NCBI RefSeq assembly: GCF_028596125.1
Contig: NZ_CP117229.1
Coordinates: 2,216,001-2,280,000, forward strand
DNA: 64,000 nt
Source of the DNA: Listeria innocua
Lineage (GTDB): Bacteria > Bacillota > Bacilli > Lactobacillales > Listeriaceae
Reading direction: 5' to 3'
Under the pieces are notes generated by a model. The model did no database searches, was not told where the DNA came from, and saw only the letters and a list, made by a program, of their open reading frames with translations. Within the stretch, counting starts at the first letter, position 1. Each line of letters begins with the position of its first letter. The position numbers were made by a program, and so were the translations under genes. Below are positions 46,826 to 57,082 of the stretch, piece after piece.

Positions 46826-47088
46826 TTTACTTCCTCCTTTTGTAGTAAAGCTTTTTCTAAGTATTCGATACCGATTTCAGTTACTGCTTGGTAAGTCCCT
46901 TTTTCTATGTCACCAATTTCTACTACTGGAACGTGGCGAATACCGTATTTGGCTTGCAGTACTTCTCGTAAGTAATCATGATCTGTGACGTCAATATCTT
47001 GGAAGACAATATTTTGCTCGGTTAAATAATCTTTCACATCTTTACAGTAGTGACACCCTACTTTACTCCAAACAACGACATTAGCCAT
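46822..47088 (-). CDS. Glutaredoxin-like protein (YtnI-type)
   Basis: This 88-residue thioredoxin fold has the active site GCHYC (C-x2-C) near residue 12 and the cis-Pro in HVPVVEI. ATG 47088 lies about 9 bases after GGAGG. It overlaps the neighbouring genes on both sides. In the Bacillus counterpart operon YtnI sits in the same place, so it may serve as a reductant for the monooxygenases or for disulfide substrates. Confidence 0.9.
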   Translation of the reverse strand: MANVVVWSKVGCHYCKDVKDYLTEQNIVFQDIDVTDHDYLREVLQAKYGIRHVPVVEIGDIEKGTYQAVTEIGIEYLEKALLQKEEVK

Positions 47089-48076
47089 GGACAACTTCCT
47101 CCTTTATTGATTCACTTAATAATTGGTACGAATAGCGTTTGATTTCCGCGGATTTGACAGGTGTTAAAACGACAAAATCTTGAATATTATATTTTTTTGA
47201 AAGTCTGGTAATTTCTTCTCCAACGTCTTGTTTCGTCCCAGTTATTGCTCCAATTTTTTGCGTAATAAATCGATATGGTTGGCTGATGTCTTTCACGTAG
47301 GCTTCTGCTTGTTCACGTGAACCGACATTGACTCTCCGCCCGTCCGAAAGCTCTACTTTAATTGATTCTCGCTCTGGAATATGACGGTCTGCAGCAGCTT
47401 TTGTTTCAGCTACAACAACAATTGGCGCTAATTGAAAACTTGCTTGTTGGTTAATTTGATACTGCTCAAATATATCCCGCGCTTCTTTTAAAACTTCCTC
47501 TTCGCCGTTAATAAAATAAGCAAACACAAAAGAAATTCCCAGTTCGGCAGCTTGTCTTGCACTTGCTACACTTCCGCCAAGTAAAAAGATTTCCGGATTA
47601 TTTTCTGGTAGTGGTTTTGCTTCGACTTTGGAAGCAGATTTCCGTGTGACAAAATCGACTAATTCTATCAGTTTAGCATCAAACGTTTGAATAGGCTTTG
47701 CAAAGTCTTTCTGAAGGGCATCGGTCGCTGGTTGAAATCCGCCGGGCGCTTTGCCGACACCAAGGGAAATCCGTCCTGGCGCTAAGTTTTCAAGCACGTG
47801 AAATTGTTCAGCAACTTTATATGGACTATAATGTTGCAGCATTACGCCACCGGATGCGAGCTTAATAGTAGTTGTTTTTGCCGCAATATATCCTAAAAGA
47901 ACTTCCGGCGCAGCTCCGGCTATTTCGTCTGAATTATGATGTTCAGCAACCCAAAAACGATAAAAGCCAAGTTGTTCTGCAAGCTCTGCAAGTTCTACAG
48001 TGTTTTGTAAAGCCTCACTAGGACGTTCGCCGGGATTAATAATACTTTGATCCAAAATGCTAAGTCGAATAGTCAT
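47081..48076 (-). CDS. LLM-class monooxygenase (YtmO-type)
   Basis: This 331-residue bacterial luciferase-like protein opens IRLSILDQS and has WVAEHHN and [18 protein letters not shown], the standard family motifs. It overlaps the ATPase gene by 4 bases (ATGA) and the glutaredoxin gene by 8. It is the second flavin monooxygenase of the operon, and is related to Bacillus YtmO. Confidence 0.88.
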   Translation of the reverse strand: MTIRLSILDQSIINPGERPSEALQNTVELAELAEQLGFYRFWVAEHHNSDEIAGAAPEVLLGYIAAKTTTIKLASGGVMLQHYSPYKVAEQFHVLENLAPGRISLGVGKAPGGFQPATDALQKDFAKPIQTFDAKLIELVDFVTRKSASKVEAKPLPENNPEIFLLGGSVASARQAAELGISFVFAYFINGEEEVLKEARDIFEQYQINQQASFQLAPIVVVAETKAAADRHIPERESIKVELSDGRRVNVGSREQAEAYVKDISQPYRFITQKIGAITGTKQDVGEEITRLSKKYNIQDFVVLTPVKSAEIKRYSYQLLSESIKEEVVHG

Positions 48077-48852
48077 ATGACACGCTCCTTTTTCACTTCT
48101 TTGATTTCATATAAGTAATCGGCCGAAACTCGGTGTAAAAAGCGTTTTGTTCGTTCTTCTTTTGTGTGATTAAATACTTCATCTGGCGTGCCTTGTTCGA
48201 CAATGAGCCCTCCGTCCATAAAGACGACTTGATCTGCGACGCGTTTTGCAAACTCCATTTCATGTGTGACGACAATCATTGTTGCACCGGCACGAGCAAT
48301 TTCTAACATTACTTCTAAAACTTCACCGACAAGTTCCGGATCAAGCGCTGCGGTTGGTTCATCAAATAAAATTACATCTGGATTAATCGCGAGCGCACGT
48401 GCAATGCCAACGCGCTGTTTTTGTCCGCCTGAGAGTTGGGAAGGATATGCGCTAAACTTATCGGCTAGCCCTACCTTTGTTAGCTCCCGCTCAGCAATCT
48501 CCCGCGCAATTTTTTTCGGGATTTTTCTAGCAACAGTGAGTCCTTCCATTACATTTTGAATGACAGTTTTATGGGAAAATAGATTGTATTGTTGAAAGAC
48601 CATTGCGGTATTTTTTCGTAATTGTAATACTTCTTTTTTGGAAGGTTTCTTGCAGTTAATTATTTGGTCATGCATTGAAATTTCACCGTTTTCAGGACGT
48701 TCCAGTAAGTTTAAGCAACGTAAAAAAGTGGTTTTCCCTGAGCCACTTGGACCAAGAATCGTCACTACTTCTCCTTTTTTTACGGTTAAATCTATTCCTT
48801 TTAAAACTTGATTTTGTCCAAAGCTTTTTTGAATATTTTTAATGGTAATCAT
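48073..48852 (-). CDS. tcyN: Cystine ABC transporter ATP-binding protein
   Basis: This 259-residue ATPase of the polar-amino-acid type has Walker [10 protein letters not shown], signature LSGGQKQR and Walker [13 protein letters not shown]. The short [13 protein letters not shown]-like tail is an extension typical of TcyN. By position it equals TcyN of the TcyKLMN importer reported in L. monocytogenes to supply cystine/cysteine for glutathione synthesis and so PrfA activation. It overlaps its neighbours by 4 bases each. Confidence 0.88.
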   Translation of the reverse strand: MITIKNIQKSFGQNQVLKGIDLTVKKGEVVTILGPSGSGKTTFLRCLNLLERPENGEISMHDQIINCKKPSKKEVLQLRKNTAMVFQQYNLFSHKTVIQNVMEGLTVARKIPKKIAREIAERELTKVGLADKFSAYPSQLSGGQKQRVGIARALAINPDVILFDEPTAALDPELVGEVLEVMLEIARAGATMIVVTHEMEFAKRVADQVVFMDGGLIVEQGTPDEVFNHTKEERTKRFLHRVSADYLYEIKEVKKERVI

Positions 48853-49562
48853 ACTGTCCCTCCTTGATATTTAGCGATATTCTTTTCCAAAATATAATTA
48901 ATTGCTTCTATTAGAATAGTTAAGAACCAATAAATCAGTGCTGCACCAATGAATGCTTCGAGAAAAGCGTAATTATCAGAAGCTACAATCGTGGCCATTC
49001 CAGTGATTTCTGGGACCGCGACGATAGCTGCAATCGAAGTTGTATGCAAAAACCCGATGCATAAATTAGTAAAATTCGGTAGCGAAGTCATAAACGCTTG
49101 AGGTAACAGCACTTTACGAATCGCTTGGCCATGCGTATATCCCATAGAATAAGCTGCTTCCATTTGTCCAATATCAACAGCAATAATACCAGACCGTAAA
49201 ATCTCCGTTAGGTAAGCTCCCGCCGTGAAGGATAACGCGATTATCACAAACACCACAACCGGGATTTTATTTGCTGATATGCTTAAATCAAGCGACTTAC
49301 TTAAAAAATCGACAATGAGCGGAATTCCTAAATAAATCAGCATTATATGTAAAATCGCTGGTGTGCTTCGAAAAAAAGATACGTAAAACTTGGCAATTGG
49401 TTCCAAAAAACGGACATGGTACATCCGGATGAGCGTTAGTAAAATAGCGATTATAAAACCGAACAATATCGGAAAGAATGTCATCGCAAGTGTTAATGGT
49501 ATCGTTTTTAGCATCGCCAATACGGCTGTTCCAATAAAAGGCACATCAAGCGGCATCATCAT
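48849..49562 (-). CDS. tcyM: Cystine ABC transporter permease
   Basis: This ~237-residue HisM-type permease has five or six membrane helices and the EAA loop [22 protein letters not shown]. The start is one of three consecutive ATG codons after AAAGGAGAG; the second or third is also possible. It is adjacent to the related tcyL gene; the two would form the heterodimeric channel. Confidence 0.87.
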   Translation of the reverse strand: MMMPLDVPFIGTAVLAMLKTIPLTLAMTFFPILFGFIIAILLTLIRMYHVRFLEPIAKFYVSFFRSTPAILHIMLIYLGIPLIVDFLSKSLDLSISANKIPVVVFVIIALSFTAGAYLTEILRSGIIAVDIGQMEAAYSMGYTHGQAIRKVLLPQAFMTSLPNFTNLCIGFLHTTSIAAIVAVPEITGMATIVASDNYAFLEAFIGAALIYWFLTILIEAINYILEKNIAKYQGGTV

Positions 49563-49569
49563 CTCTCCT

Positions 49570-50286
49570 TTAAAGTTCTATATCAAAAATACTGGTAAAT
49601 CTGGTATTCTCTTTTTTAACTCGTTTTTCAATCCATTTGAAAGAATATTCAAGTAGCACTGCGGTAATATAGTAAATAATAGACAACGAAATATAAACTT
49701 CAAGGGCGTGATTGCTCAGCGTAATTAAGGTTTGGCCTCTACCTGACATATCCATCACACCTATCGAAAAAGCTAGCGAAGTATCTTTCAAATACCCAAT
49801 TACTAAATTCCCAAAATTCGGCAATGCTTGATAAAGTGCTTGAGGCAAAATGATTCGTAAAAATGTTTGGCGTCCGTTCAGCCCGACACTATAAGCTGCC
49901 TCCGCTTGGCCAGCATCTACACTATTTACACCAGCCCGAATCACCTCTGCAATGGTCGCCGCACTACTTAATGCATACGTTGCAATGGCGGCATAAAGTG
50001 GATCCATTTGCGATAAATCAATCCCAAATACGCCAGAAAGTGCTGGAATTCCGTAAAAAACAATAAATAATTGCACCATAATCGGTGTTCCGCGAAAAAA
50101 AGAAATATATACGCGAGCAAATTGATTTAAAACAGGGATCTGATAAATTCTTGGTAATGATAAAATAACCCCTAATATAAAACCGAAAATAAGCGAGAGT
50201 GCCAAGATATATAACGTAATAGGTAGATAACCCGCTAACGTCGGAATAAAATCAGCAATCATTTTCACATCAAACGCTTTATCCAT
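49570..50286 (-). CDS. tcyL: Cystine ABC transporter permease
   Basis: This 238-residue HisM-type permease has the EAA loop [22 protein letters not shown] and a polar C-terminal tail. A ribosome-binding site AGGGGGTG precedes the ATG. It is the first permease after the binding-protein gene and pairs with the next. Confidence 0.87.
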   Translation of the reverse strand: MDKAFDVKMIADFIPTLAGYLPITLYILALSLIFGFILGVILSLPRIYQIPVLNQFARVYISFFRGTPIMVQLFIVFYGIPALSGVFGIDLSQMDPLYAAIATYALSSAATIAEVIRAGVNSVDAGQAEAAYSVGLNGRQTFLRIILPQALYQALPNFGNLVIGYLKDTSLAFSIGVMDMSGRGQTLITLSNHALEVYISLSIIYYITAVLLEYSFKWIEKRVKKENTRFTSIFDIEL

Positions 50287-50307
50287 TTAAATGGCACCCC
50301 CTATTTT

Positions 50308-51117
50308 TTAATACTGTTCTTTTGAATAATCTGCACCAAGCCATTTTTCACTCAACTTTTTTAATGTCCCGTCATCAATAATGGATTGAAGTGCTTTATC
50401 TACGTCTTTACTCAGTTCCGTTTTATTTTTACCAAGCATGAAATATACCTTTGCATTTGATAAAACATCGCCTACTACTTTTTCTTTGATGGGGCTTGTT
50501 TTATTTTGGAAATCTACTGCAAAAGGTGTGGAAATCGTTGCATCAGCGCGACCTGTTTTTAGTTGGTTGGCTGCATCATTAGAACCTTGTCCTTCATAAG
50601 CGATTTCAAAATTATTGCCTTGTTCTTCATTGATTTTCTTTAAAACGAGTGCGCCATTTGACGTCGCACTTGTAATAACACGTTTTCCAGCTAAATCTTT
50701 TGTGCCATTTATGCTGTTATTACTATCTAATACGGTTAACTGTAATGGGAAATTATTATAGGCTACATCGTTAAATAAAAATTTCTTCTCGCGTTCTTTA
50801 CTTTTTTCCATTTGATGCGCTACAATATCCACTTTTCCGGCACCAAGACTAACGAGTAAATTGGAAAAATCCATCGTTTTAAACTTGAATTTATAGCCTG
50901 GTAAACGTTTGTCAATTTCTTTCACTAGTTCAACGTCATAACCTGTTAATTTGCCATTTTCATCTAAAAAGCAAACATTAGGAAACTGCGTGCCTGTCCC
51001 GACCGTAATCGTTTGAACTTTTTTATTAGCTGCTTCTGGTTCATCTTTCGCTCCGCATGCGCTTAATGTTAACGCGGCTACAAGAGCCAGTGCCAAAACT
51101 CCATATTTCTTTTTCAT
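50308..51117 (-). CDS. tcyK: Cystine-binding lipoprotein
   Basis: This 269-residue family-3 solute-binding lipoprotein has a lipobox LSAC in the signal peptide (cleavage before Cys near residue 23), so it is anchored outside the membrane. ATG 51117 follows GGGGGAGA; the longer frame is an artefact. The FLDENGKLTGYDVELV segment resembles TcyJ/TcyK of Bacillus. One binding protein is present, whereas Bacillus has two. Confidence 0.9.
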   Translation of the reverse strand: MKKKYGVLALALVAALTLSACGAKDEPEAANKKVQTITVGTGTQFPNVCFLDENGKLTGYDVELVKEIDKRLPGYKFKFKTMDFSNLLVSLGAGKVDIVAHQMEKSKEREKKFLFNDVAYNNFPLQLTVLDSNNSINGTKDLAGKRVITSATSNGALVLKKINEEQGNNFEIAYEGQGSNDAANQLKTGRADATISTPFAVDFQNKTSPIKEKVVGDVLSNAKVYFMLGKNKTELSKDVDKALQSIIDDGTLKKLSEKWLGADYSKEQY

Positions 51118-51133
51118 TCTTTCTCCCCCTTTT

Positions 51134-51670
51134 TTATGTCCAGCTAGGTATTCCGAGTAATGTGGCATCGAATTTTTCCGGAATTAAAATTTTCCGCATC
51201 ATCACGCCGACATCGCCGTCCTCTTCATGTTCAAAATAAACTTCATAGCCGCGGCGCAAGTACATATCAAGTAGCCACGGATGTTTTCTTGCAGAAGTAC
51301 CAAGCGTAAGTGCCGGAGCTTTAAGTGTATCGCGAAGTACCCGTTCTTCTACATACGTTAATAATTTATCACCAATCCCTTGTCCCGCTAATTCTGGTGC
51401 TGTTGCAAACCACCAAACAAATGGATATTTAGAAGGAGGCGAACTACTCTCCCACGGAAAACGAACAGTAATTGTAGAAATTAATTTACCATTCCGCTCT
51501 AAAACAAAAGCCGAAGAATTAACGATATTTTCGGTAACCATCGCTAAATCTGCATTAGTAGAAGGCCAATCGATTCCCAGTTCTTTCACGGACTTAAAAG
51601 CACTCGATAACAATTCCAAAAACTCCGGCGCATCTTCCACAGTCGCCACTCTAAAAATATCTTCTGCCAT
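51134..51670 (-). CDS. GNAT N-acetyltransferase, YtmI-type
   Basis: This 178-residue GNAT protein has the acetyl-CoA loop APELAGQGIGDKLL and ends with the usual PSWT tail. In the Bacillus operon YtmI N-acetylates S-alkyl-cysteines before oxidative cleavage. It is second in this operon, behind GGAGGCG. The substrate is inferred from synteny. Confidence 0.82.
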   Translation of the reverse strand: MAEDIFRVATVEDAPEFLELLSSAFKSVKELGIDWPSTNADLAMVTENIVNSSAFVLERNGKLISTITVRFPWESSSPPSKYPFVWWFATAPELAGQGIGDKLLTYVEERVLRDTLKAPALTLGTSARKHPWLLDMYLRRGYEVYFEHEEDGDVGVMMRKILIPEKFDATLLGIPSWT

Positions 51671-51685
51671 TTTCTATTCGCCTCC

Positions 51686-52231
51686 TTAAACTTCCACTGA
51701 ATTTTGATTTAATAACGAAATGAACTGATTTAATGCACTATCCAGTCGTTCTTTCGCCGTAATTTCAATTTCATAAAGCCCGTCACCAAGCCGTTCAATT
51801 TGCTTATCGACCGTAAACTGACCTTTCAAAATTATTTCAGCCCCTAGCTCTTTTAAAACTGGATCTAGCGCGTATTGCAGTGCAAGTAAATGTCCATTTG
51901 ATCCGCCAAGCCCTAGCGGTAAAACTACTTTCCCTTTTAAAGCCTTAAGCGGCAAAAGATCTAAATAAGCTTTTAACACGCCTGAATATGCGGCTTTAAA
52001 AATGGGTGTTGCGATAATAACGCCAGAGCTGGACTCAATTTCACTATTTGCTAAATGAATATCAGGATGCGTGAAATCGGCAGTTACTAAAGCCTCTGCT
52101 TGGATTTTGTGCACTTCGATGATTTTAACTTCCGTACCATTATTCGCTAATTGATTTGCTGCTAGTTGAATTAAACCGTTCAGCCGAGATTCCGTTTTGA
52201 TTCCCCCAGCAATAATTGTCACTTTTCCCAT
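51686..52231 (-). CDS. NAD(P)H-dependent FMN reductase
   Basis: This 181-residue flavodoxin-like reductase (SsuE/NADPH-FMN type) opens VTIIAGG and has the TPIFKAAYSGVLKAYLD loop and LGLGGSNGHLLALQY, all typical. It would supply FMNH2 to the two LLM monooxygenases further down the operon. ATG 52231 follows AAAGGGG. It is the first gene, so its leader contains the operon promoter. Confidence 0.88.
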   Translation of the reverse strand: MGKVTIIAGGIKTESRLNGLIQLAANQLANNGTEVKIIEVHKIQAEALVTADFTHPDIHLANSEIESSSGVIIATPIFKAAYSGVLKAYLDLLPLKALKGKVVLPLGLGGSNGHLLALQYALDPVLKELGAEIILKGQFTVDKQIERLGDGLYEIEITAKERLDSALNQFISLLNQNSVEV

Positions 52232-52472
52232 CAAATCGCCCCTTTTAATTCCCATCAACTTACTTGGTTTTTAGATATTAGCTATACTATAAAGTAAAAG
52301 ATTCTGTTTGGCTAATCAAAAAAACTAATAGCTAACCACAGTAATACTAATACTTCTGCTCTAATCCGCATTATTCCTATGAATTTTATCAGATTAATAA
52401 ATTGCTTCTGGCTATTTTACGGTGTATACTGTTAGAAATATCAAAAAACTCCAATATGAAGGGGGAATTATA
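52232..52472. promoter_or_regulatory. Divergent control region of the tcy operon and LysR gene
   Basis: TTGCTT (52402-52407) and TATACT (52425-52430), 17 bases apart, form a good forward promoter for the LysR gene. On the reverse strand TATAGT near 52289 is a plausible -10 for the operon with no good -35, as expected for an activator-dependent promoter. Repeated TTAGCTATTAG / GATTAGCC elements (about 52312-52338) are possible LysR sites. Confidence 0.55.
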
Positions 52473-53372
52473 TTGGAATTTAGAACCATTAAAACTTTTT
52501 ATACGGTAGTAAATACGGGAAGTTTTCAGCGGGCCGCAGAAGTATTAAATTATTCGCAGCCGACTATTTCAATGCGAATTAAACAGCTGGAACAAGATTT
52601 GGACGTGCAATTATTTGAACGGGGGAAAACATTAAAACTAACCCACGCTGGTAGATTGTTTTATGAAAGAGCGGGTCAGCTAATCGCTCAATATGAAGTT
52701 TTGGATCACACAATATTTGATTTAAAAAATGGCAATGCCGGCCTTATTAAAATAGGAATCTCAGAACCTAGCGCGAGCCTCGTCTTACCACAAATTTTAA
52801 AACAATTTTTAACCGATTTTCCAAAGCTAATGGTGAATGTTTCTGTGGATGATGCTAATACATGTAGCCAAAAACTGATTGATGGGGAAATTGATTTTGC
52901 CATTTGCGGGGAACCCGAGCTGATTTTGGAGAATTTTTATTTTCCGTTTTTCCATGATACGCTTGATTTGATTGTGTCAGAAAACCATCCTTTAGCTTCT
53001 CGGACGTCTGTAGAATTGCTTGATTTACGCGATGAATGCTTTATTTTCACTCCAGCAAATTGCCCGATTCGCATCCAAATTGAGCAACATTTAAAACGTG
53101 CCATTGGTAGTGATTATAAAAAAATGGAACTCACTAGTAGCATGTCTCATAAGTATTTTGTCCGTGAAAACGTTGGTGTTTCTATCTTTACGAGCACCGC
53201 ACATTCCGAACTCTTAGAAGGAACTGTTCGTATTCCAATTAAAAATTTACCTATTTCACCTCCAATTGGGCTTTTAACTAATCAAAAAGAAAAAGACTTT
53301 GATAGTACCACGAAAGAATTTATTGATCGAATTATTTATTATTTTGATGATAAAAAAAGACAGTTAGACTAA
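52473..53372 (+). CDS. LysR-family regulator of the divergent sulfur operon
   Basis: This ~299-residue LTTR has an N-terminal winged helix (FYTVVNTGSFQRAAEVLNYS, then QPTISMRIKQLE) and a two-lobed co-inducer domain. TTG 52473 follows GGGGGA by about 7 bases. Its place opposite the FMN reductase gene matches Bacillus YtlI (AscR), the activator of the ytmI operon, so activation of the tcy operon is predicted. The ligand is unknown. Confidence 0.85.
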   Translation: MEFRTIKTFYTVVNTGSFQRAAEVLNYSQPTISMRIKQLEQDLDVQLFERGKTLKLTHAGRLFYERAGQLIAQYEVLDHTIFDLKNGNAGLIKIGISEPSASLVLPQILKQFLTDFPKLMVNVSVDDANTCSQKLIDGEIDFAICGEPELILENFYFPFFHDTLDLIVSENHPLASRTSVELLDLRDECFIFTPANCPIRIQIEQHLKRAIGSDYKKMELTSSMSHKYFVRENVGVSIFTSTAHSELLEGTVRIPIKNLPISPPIGLLTNQKEKDFDSTTKEFIDRIIYYFDDKKRQLD

Positions 53373-53396
53373 ATAAATAGTCTAACTGTCTTTTTT
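53352..53396. terminator. Bidirectional terminator overlapping the LysR stop
   Basis: GACAGTTAGACTA and TAGTCTAACTGTC pair over a 6-base loop, with A7 on the left and T6 on the right. The left arm encodes the last LysR residues. Confidence 0.9.
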
Positions 53397-53398
53397 CG

Positions 53399-55351
53399 TT
53401 AAAATTCTAATTGAAAACTTGCTTCAATCGCAAGGAGATTATCTCGGTAAACTTTCATTTCCTTCCTCGTAATCGTCCCTTTTTCAAAATAATGTTGAAT
53501 TGTTTCCCGTTCAATTTGAGAAGCTAAATCAATTGTTGTTTGTAGTTCTTCATTATCTGTTTCTTTTTTATGTTTGCCGCTACCTAATGCTCGTTCAAAA
53601 TTCATTAAATATAAGGAAATAACTTCAGGGTTAAATTCGTTTTTATCGAGCTCATTTAGCTTTTGAACGACGAATTGATTATTTTCAGTTTGAAGTTTAG
53701 CTCGCTCTTTTCTACGTTCTTCAAAAGAAAGAGGTACTATGCGAAAATCACGAATACTATGACTTAGAAGCTGACGATATCTCATTCTCGCCCGATATTT
53801 TTGAGCTCTTGTTTGGACATAAAGTCGTTTCCCGAGCCGCATCATAAGCGACAACCCAACCCCAGTGTCAATTTTCCGCTCAAATACGAGTCTTCTTGTA
53901 TTTTCAAGTTGCCATTCTTGCGTTAAACGTCGAAGTTCTTTCTCAGTAGCACTCACTTCTTTATGTTCCATTAACGAAAAAATTCTGCCGTTATACATTT
54001 TTAGTACATTATTCATTTCTACTTCATTCTCGTCTGTTTTATAACGTTGTAATTGACCGACAACATCTCGTAATAGCGCAATTGCAGTAGTATGATCGGC
54101 TACTACAACATCTTTTTTAGCTGCAAAAAGAGGCAGTGTGAAGTTAGCTAAAAGTAGTGTCGTAATAATTACTCCAGCAGCAATAAAAATTAATAAATCA
54201 CGTTCAGGAAAAGCATTGCCCTGACCTAAGACAAATGGTAAGGATAGCGCACTGACTAACGTAATGGTTCCTCGTACACCTGCTACAGTATACAAAAACG
54301 TATTTTTTAGCCTGCTCACTAAATCTGCATGGGGATTTTCCTCGTAATTGCGGAAAAACAAAATCCATAAGAACCGAAGCGCAAGTAGTAAAAACGTTAT
54401 TCCGAAAATATATAGGAACAACATGCTTTTATGTATCCCCGTATCTTCCCAAATAGCTGTCATAATTTGCGGCAGCTGAGTCCCAAGTAAAACAAACACC
54501 AGACCATTAAGACTAAAAATAATTACTGACCAAGTATTTTTAGAAAGCAAATTGAGTTGCGCCATTTCAGGATTGATCCTCTTATAACTAAACGAATGCA
54601 CCATTCCCCCACTGACCACAGCCAAAATACCATTGACGCCAATATTTTCTGCCACCATAAAAATTAAAAAAGGCAGCAAAATTTCCATTAACATAAAAGA
54701 AGTCATGTTTTCAATACCGAGTTGGCGCAGACCACGCATTAGCATGATTTTCAGTAAACTAAGCACCACTCCAAGCGCAATCCCGCCTAGCGAAAGCAGC
54801 AAAAAACTAGTTCCAGCAGACATAAAGGAGAATGTTCCCGTCACAAGCGCTAAGACTGCGAATTGAAAGGAAACAAGTCCAGAAGCATCATTGATAAGCG
54901 ATTCTCCTTCTAAAATATGCATAATTTTATGTGGAACCCTTACTTTTTCCGCTAGTGCTCCAACTGCGACCGCATCAGTTGGCGCTAGTGCTGCAGCAAG
55001 TGCAAATGCAGCCGCAAAAGGTATCGCTGGAATTAAATAATGAATAAAAGCTCCTAAAACCCCAACCGTTACAAACACTAGGCCAATTGATAATGATAAA
55101 ATTGCTTTCCGATTTTTCCATAACGATTTTTTATCCGTCCTAGCCCCGTCATTAAAAAGTATCGGAGCCATAAATAGTAATAAAAACAACTCGGGATTTA
55201 TATCCATCGTATGATCCCCGAGCGGAATCGCCAAAATAATCCCTAGTAGTACTTGAATTAAAGGTACCGCAATACTTGGCAAAAATCGACTTAACACATT
55301 TGATAAAAAAACTGCACTTAACATTAATAAAATCAGTTCAAAAATCTCCAT
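53399..55351 (-). CDS. Na+/H+ antiporter, CPA1/NhaP family
   Basis: This 650-residue protein has about 12 helices over residues 1-410 and then a ~240-residue cytoplasmic, charged tail. The transport motif with two key residues is in LAPTDAVAVG and EGESLINDASGLVSF. It exchanges Na+ or K+ for H+ and supports pH and salt homeostasis. A 10-bp hairpin lies in its leader. It is downstream of the amidohydrolase gene but separated by 129 bases that may hold its own promoter. Confidence 0.9.
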   Translation of the reverse strand: MEIFELILLMLSAVFLSNVLSRFLPSIAVPLIQVLLGIILAIPLGDHTMDINPELFLLLFMAPILFNDGARTDKKSLWKNRKAILSLSIGLVFVTVGVLGAFIHYLIPAIPFAAAFALAAALAPTDAVAVGALAEKVRVPHKIMHILEGESLINDASGLVSFQFAVLALVTGTFSFMSAGTSFLLLSLGGIALGVVLSLLKIMLMRGLRQLGIENMTSFMLMEILLPFLIFMVAENIGVNGILAVVSGGMVHSFSYKRINPEMAQLNLLSKNTWSVIIFSLNGLVFVLLGTQLPQIMTAIWEDTGIHKSMLFLYIFGITFLLLALRFLWILFFRNYEENPHADLVSRLKNTFLYTVAGVRGTITLVSALSLPFVLGQGNAFPERDLLIFIAAGVIITTLLLANFTLPLFAAKKDVVVADHTTAIALLRDVVGQLQRYKTDENEVEMNNVLKMYNGRIFSLMEHKEVSATEKELRRLTQEWQLENTRRLVFERKIDTGVGLSLMMRLGKRLYVQTRAQKYRARMRYRQLLSHSIRDFRIVPLSFEERRKERAKLQTENNQFVVQKLNELDKNEFNPEVISLYLMNFERALGSGKHKKETDNEELQTTIDLASQIERETIQHYFEKGTITRKEMKVYRDNLLAIEASFQLEF

Positions 55352-55378
55352 TAATACATCCCTCGTTCCCGTTTCCGC

Positions 55379-55406
55379 GCCTTGCTAATTCGTTCTTTAG
55401 CAAGGC
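55379..55406 (-). other. 10-bp perfect leader hairpin before the antiporter
   Basis: GCCTTGCTAA pairs with TTAGCAAGGC over an 8-base loop with no T-run, about 28 bases before the antiporter start. It is in the leader of the reverse-strand message and might alter translation or stability. Confidence 0.5.
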
Positions 55407-55480
55407 ATTTGATCCGTTCTCATACTAACAAAAATATTTTTCGAGAACATCCGTCTCTGTATGGAGTTTTTCGCGTTTAC

Positions 55481-57079
55481 TTACTTTTTTTTATAAACTA
55501 CTTGTTCATTTACAACTGTCATCATAACTTCTAGATGACGAAGATTCGCAGGTTTTATTAGGAAAGGATCTTCTGCTAAAATCGTAAAATCCGCTACAAA
55601 TCCAGGTGCAATTTGACCACGGGAAGTCGTTTTATAACTTGCAAATGCTGCCCCTTTTGTATAAAGTTCGATTGCTTCATATACGGTAAGTGACTCTTCC
55701 GGCCAATATTTCACACCATTCAAATCCGCATTAGCCGTTCTTGTAACAGCTGCATGGATCCCCCAAAACGGATTAGGCACTTCGATCGGAGCATCACTAC
55801 CTCCAGCTAATGGAAAGCCTGCTCGTAAAAGCGAATTCCAAGCAAAGGCAAGTGGCGGATGATTTTCACCAAGCACATCGATAGCCCACGGGAGATCACT
55901 AGCCATAAACTGTGGCTGTACATCAAATAATATCGGTAAGCCCTCCGCTTCTGCTATTAGTTCCTTTGTAAGCCAAGGTGTGTGAATTAATCTATCATAT
56001 TGTCCTTCTTTAGGTGGGTTTGCTCGTAAAGTTCGAATAACATTAGCAAAAGCTTGGTCGCCTAAAATATGAATTGCTACAGGTAAACCCGCTTTTCTTG
56101 CTGACTGAACTAAATCCTCAAAAGCCTCATCGGAATGAATTTGTAGTCCTTTTTCATTCGGGTTATCAGCGTATCCCGCACTCATTAGCGCCGTCCGTGA
56201 ACCAACTGTACCGTCATAGAAAATTTTCATTGCACCTAATTCTAAAAATTTGTCGCCACTCATAAAACTTTCTTTAGACGTTGAAAAATTAGCTAGTTCT
56301 GCATGGTGAATTAACAAATGTGCGCGAAATGGCAATCGATTTGCTCCCACCGTATTCCGAAAAGCAGCAAAAGTAGATTCAAATCCCGTAAAATAATGTA
56401 AGTCTTCCGAATGCGCGCCGGTTATACCTTTAGACCATAAATCGGTTATCGCAATTTTTAGCCACGCGTTTAATTCAGCAGGTGTCGCCGCCGGGAATGC
56501 ATCTATAGCAAGCGTTGTCGCATTATCTCTTAAAATACCAGTAAAATTCCCAGCTTTATCACGAACAATTTCACCACCGCCATCAAAACCGTTTTCCGAA
56601 AAGTTTTCAATGTGCGCTTTTAAAGCCGAATTAATCGACACACTATGGTAATCAATCCGTCTAACTAAAATTGGATTGGTTGTACTTACCCCATCCAAAT
56701 CAACTAAAGAAATCAATGTTTGTTCATCTGACCATTTATTTTCATCATAACCTTCTACAAACAACCATTCTTCACTTGCAAGCTGCTTTGTTCGTTCAAG
56801 AATAAGCGCTAATGCCTCTTTTTTAGTAGTTGTTTGGTTTAAGTTCAACCGTTCTAAAGCTTGTCCGTACCATAGCAAATGGATATGCGCATCAACAAAT
56901 CCCGGAAAAACTACTTTACCTTCCAAATCGATTGTTTCATCAATTTCAGTAGCATATTGTTTTTTGAGGTCCGCTACTTCACCCACCGCATGAATTTGAC
57001 CATTTTTTGTTAATACAGCAGAAACTTGCTCCCCTTCTGCTGTCATTTGATAAAATGTGCCGTTTTCCCATAATTTCAT
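55481..57079 (-). CDS. YtcJ-like metal-dependent amidohydrolase
   Basis: This 532-residue protein of the amidohydrolase-3 family has the metal ligands in FPGFVDAHIHLLWYG (HxH), further His in AIHILGDQAF and Asp in AGGSDAPIEVP. It deacylates or hydrolyses amides; no substrate is known. It follows the MFS gene by 3 bases, so the pair may import and cleave one compound. Confidence 0.88.
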   Translation of the reverse strand: MKLWENGTFYQMTAEGEQVSAVLTKNGQIHAVGEVADLKKQYATEIDETIDLEGKVVFPGFVDAHIHLLWYGQALERLNLNQTTTKKEALALILERTKQLASEEWLFVEGYDENKWSDEQTLISLVDLDGVSTTNPILVRRIDYHSVSINSALKAHIENFSENGFDGGGEIVRDKAGNFTGILRDNATTLAIDAFPAATPAELNAWLKIAITDLWSKGITGAHSEDLHYFTGFESTFAAFRNTVGANRLPFRAHLLIHHAELANFSTSKESFMSGDKFLELGAMKIFYDGTVGSRTALMSAGYADNPNEKGLQIHSDEAFEDLVQSARKAGLPVAIHILGDQAFANVIRTLRANPPKEGQYDRLIHTPWLTKELIAEAEGLPILFDVQPQFMASDLPWAIDVLGENHPPLAFAWNSLLRAGFPLAGGSDAPIEVPNPFWGIHAAVTRTANADLNGVKYWPEESLTVYEAIELYTKGAAFASYKTTSRGQIAPGFVADFTILAEDPFLIKPANLRHLEVMMTVVNEQVVYKKK

Positions 57080-57082
57080 TTT

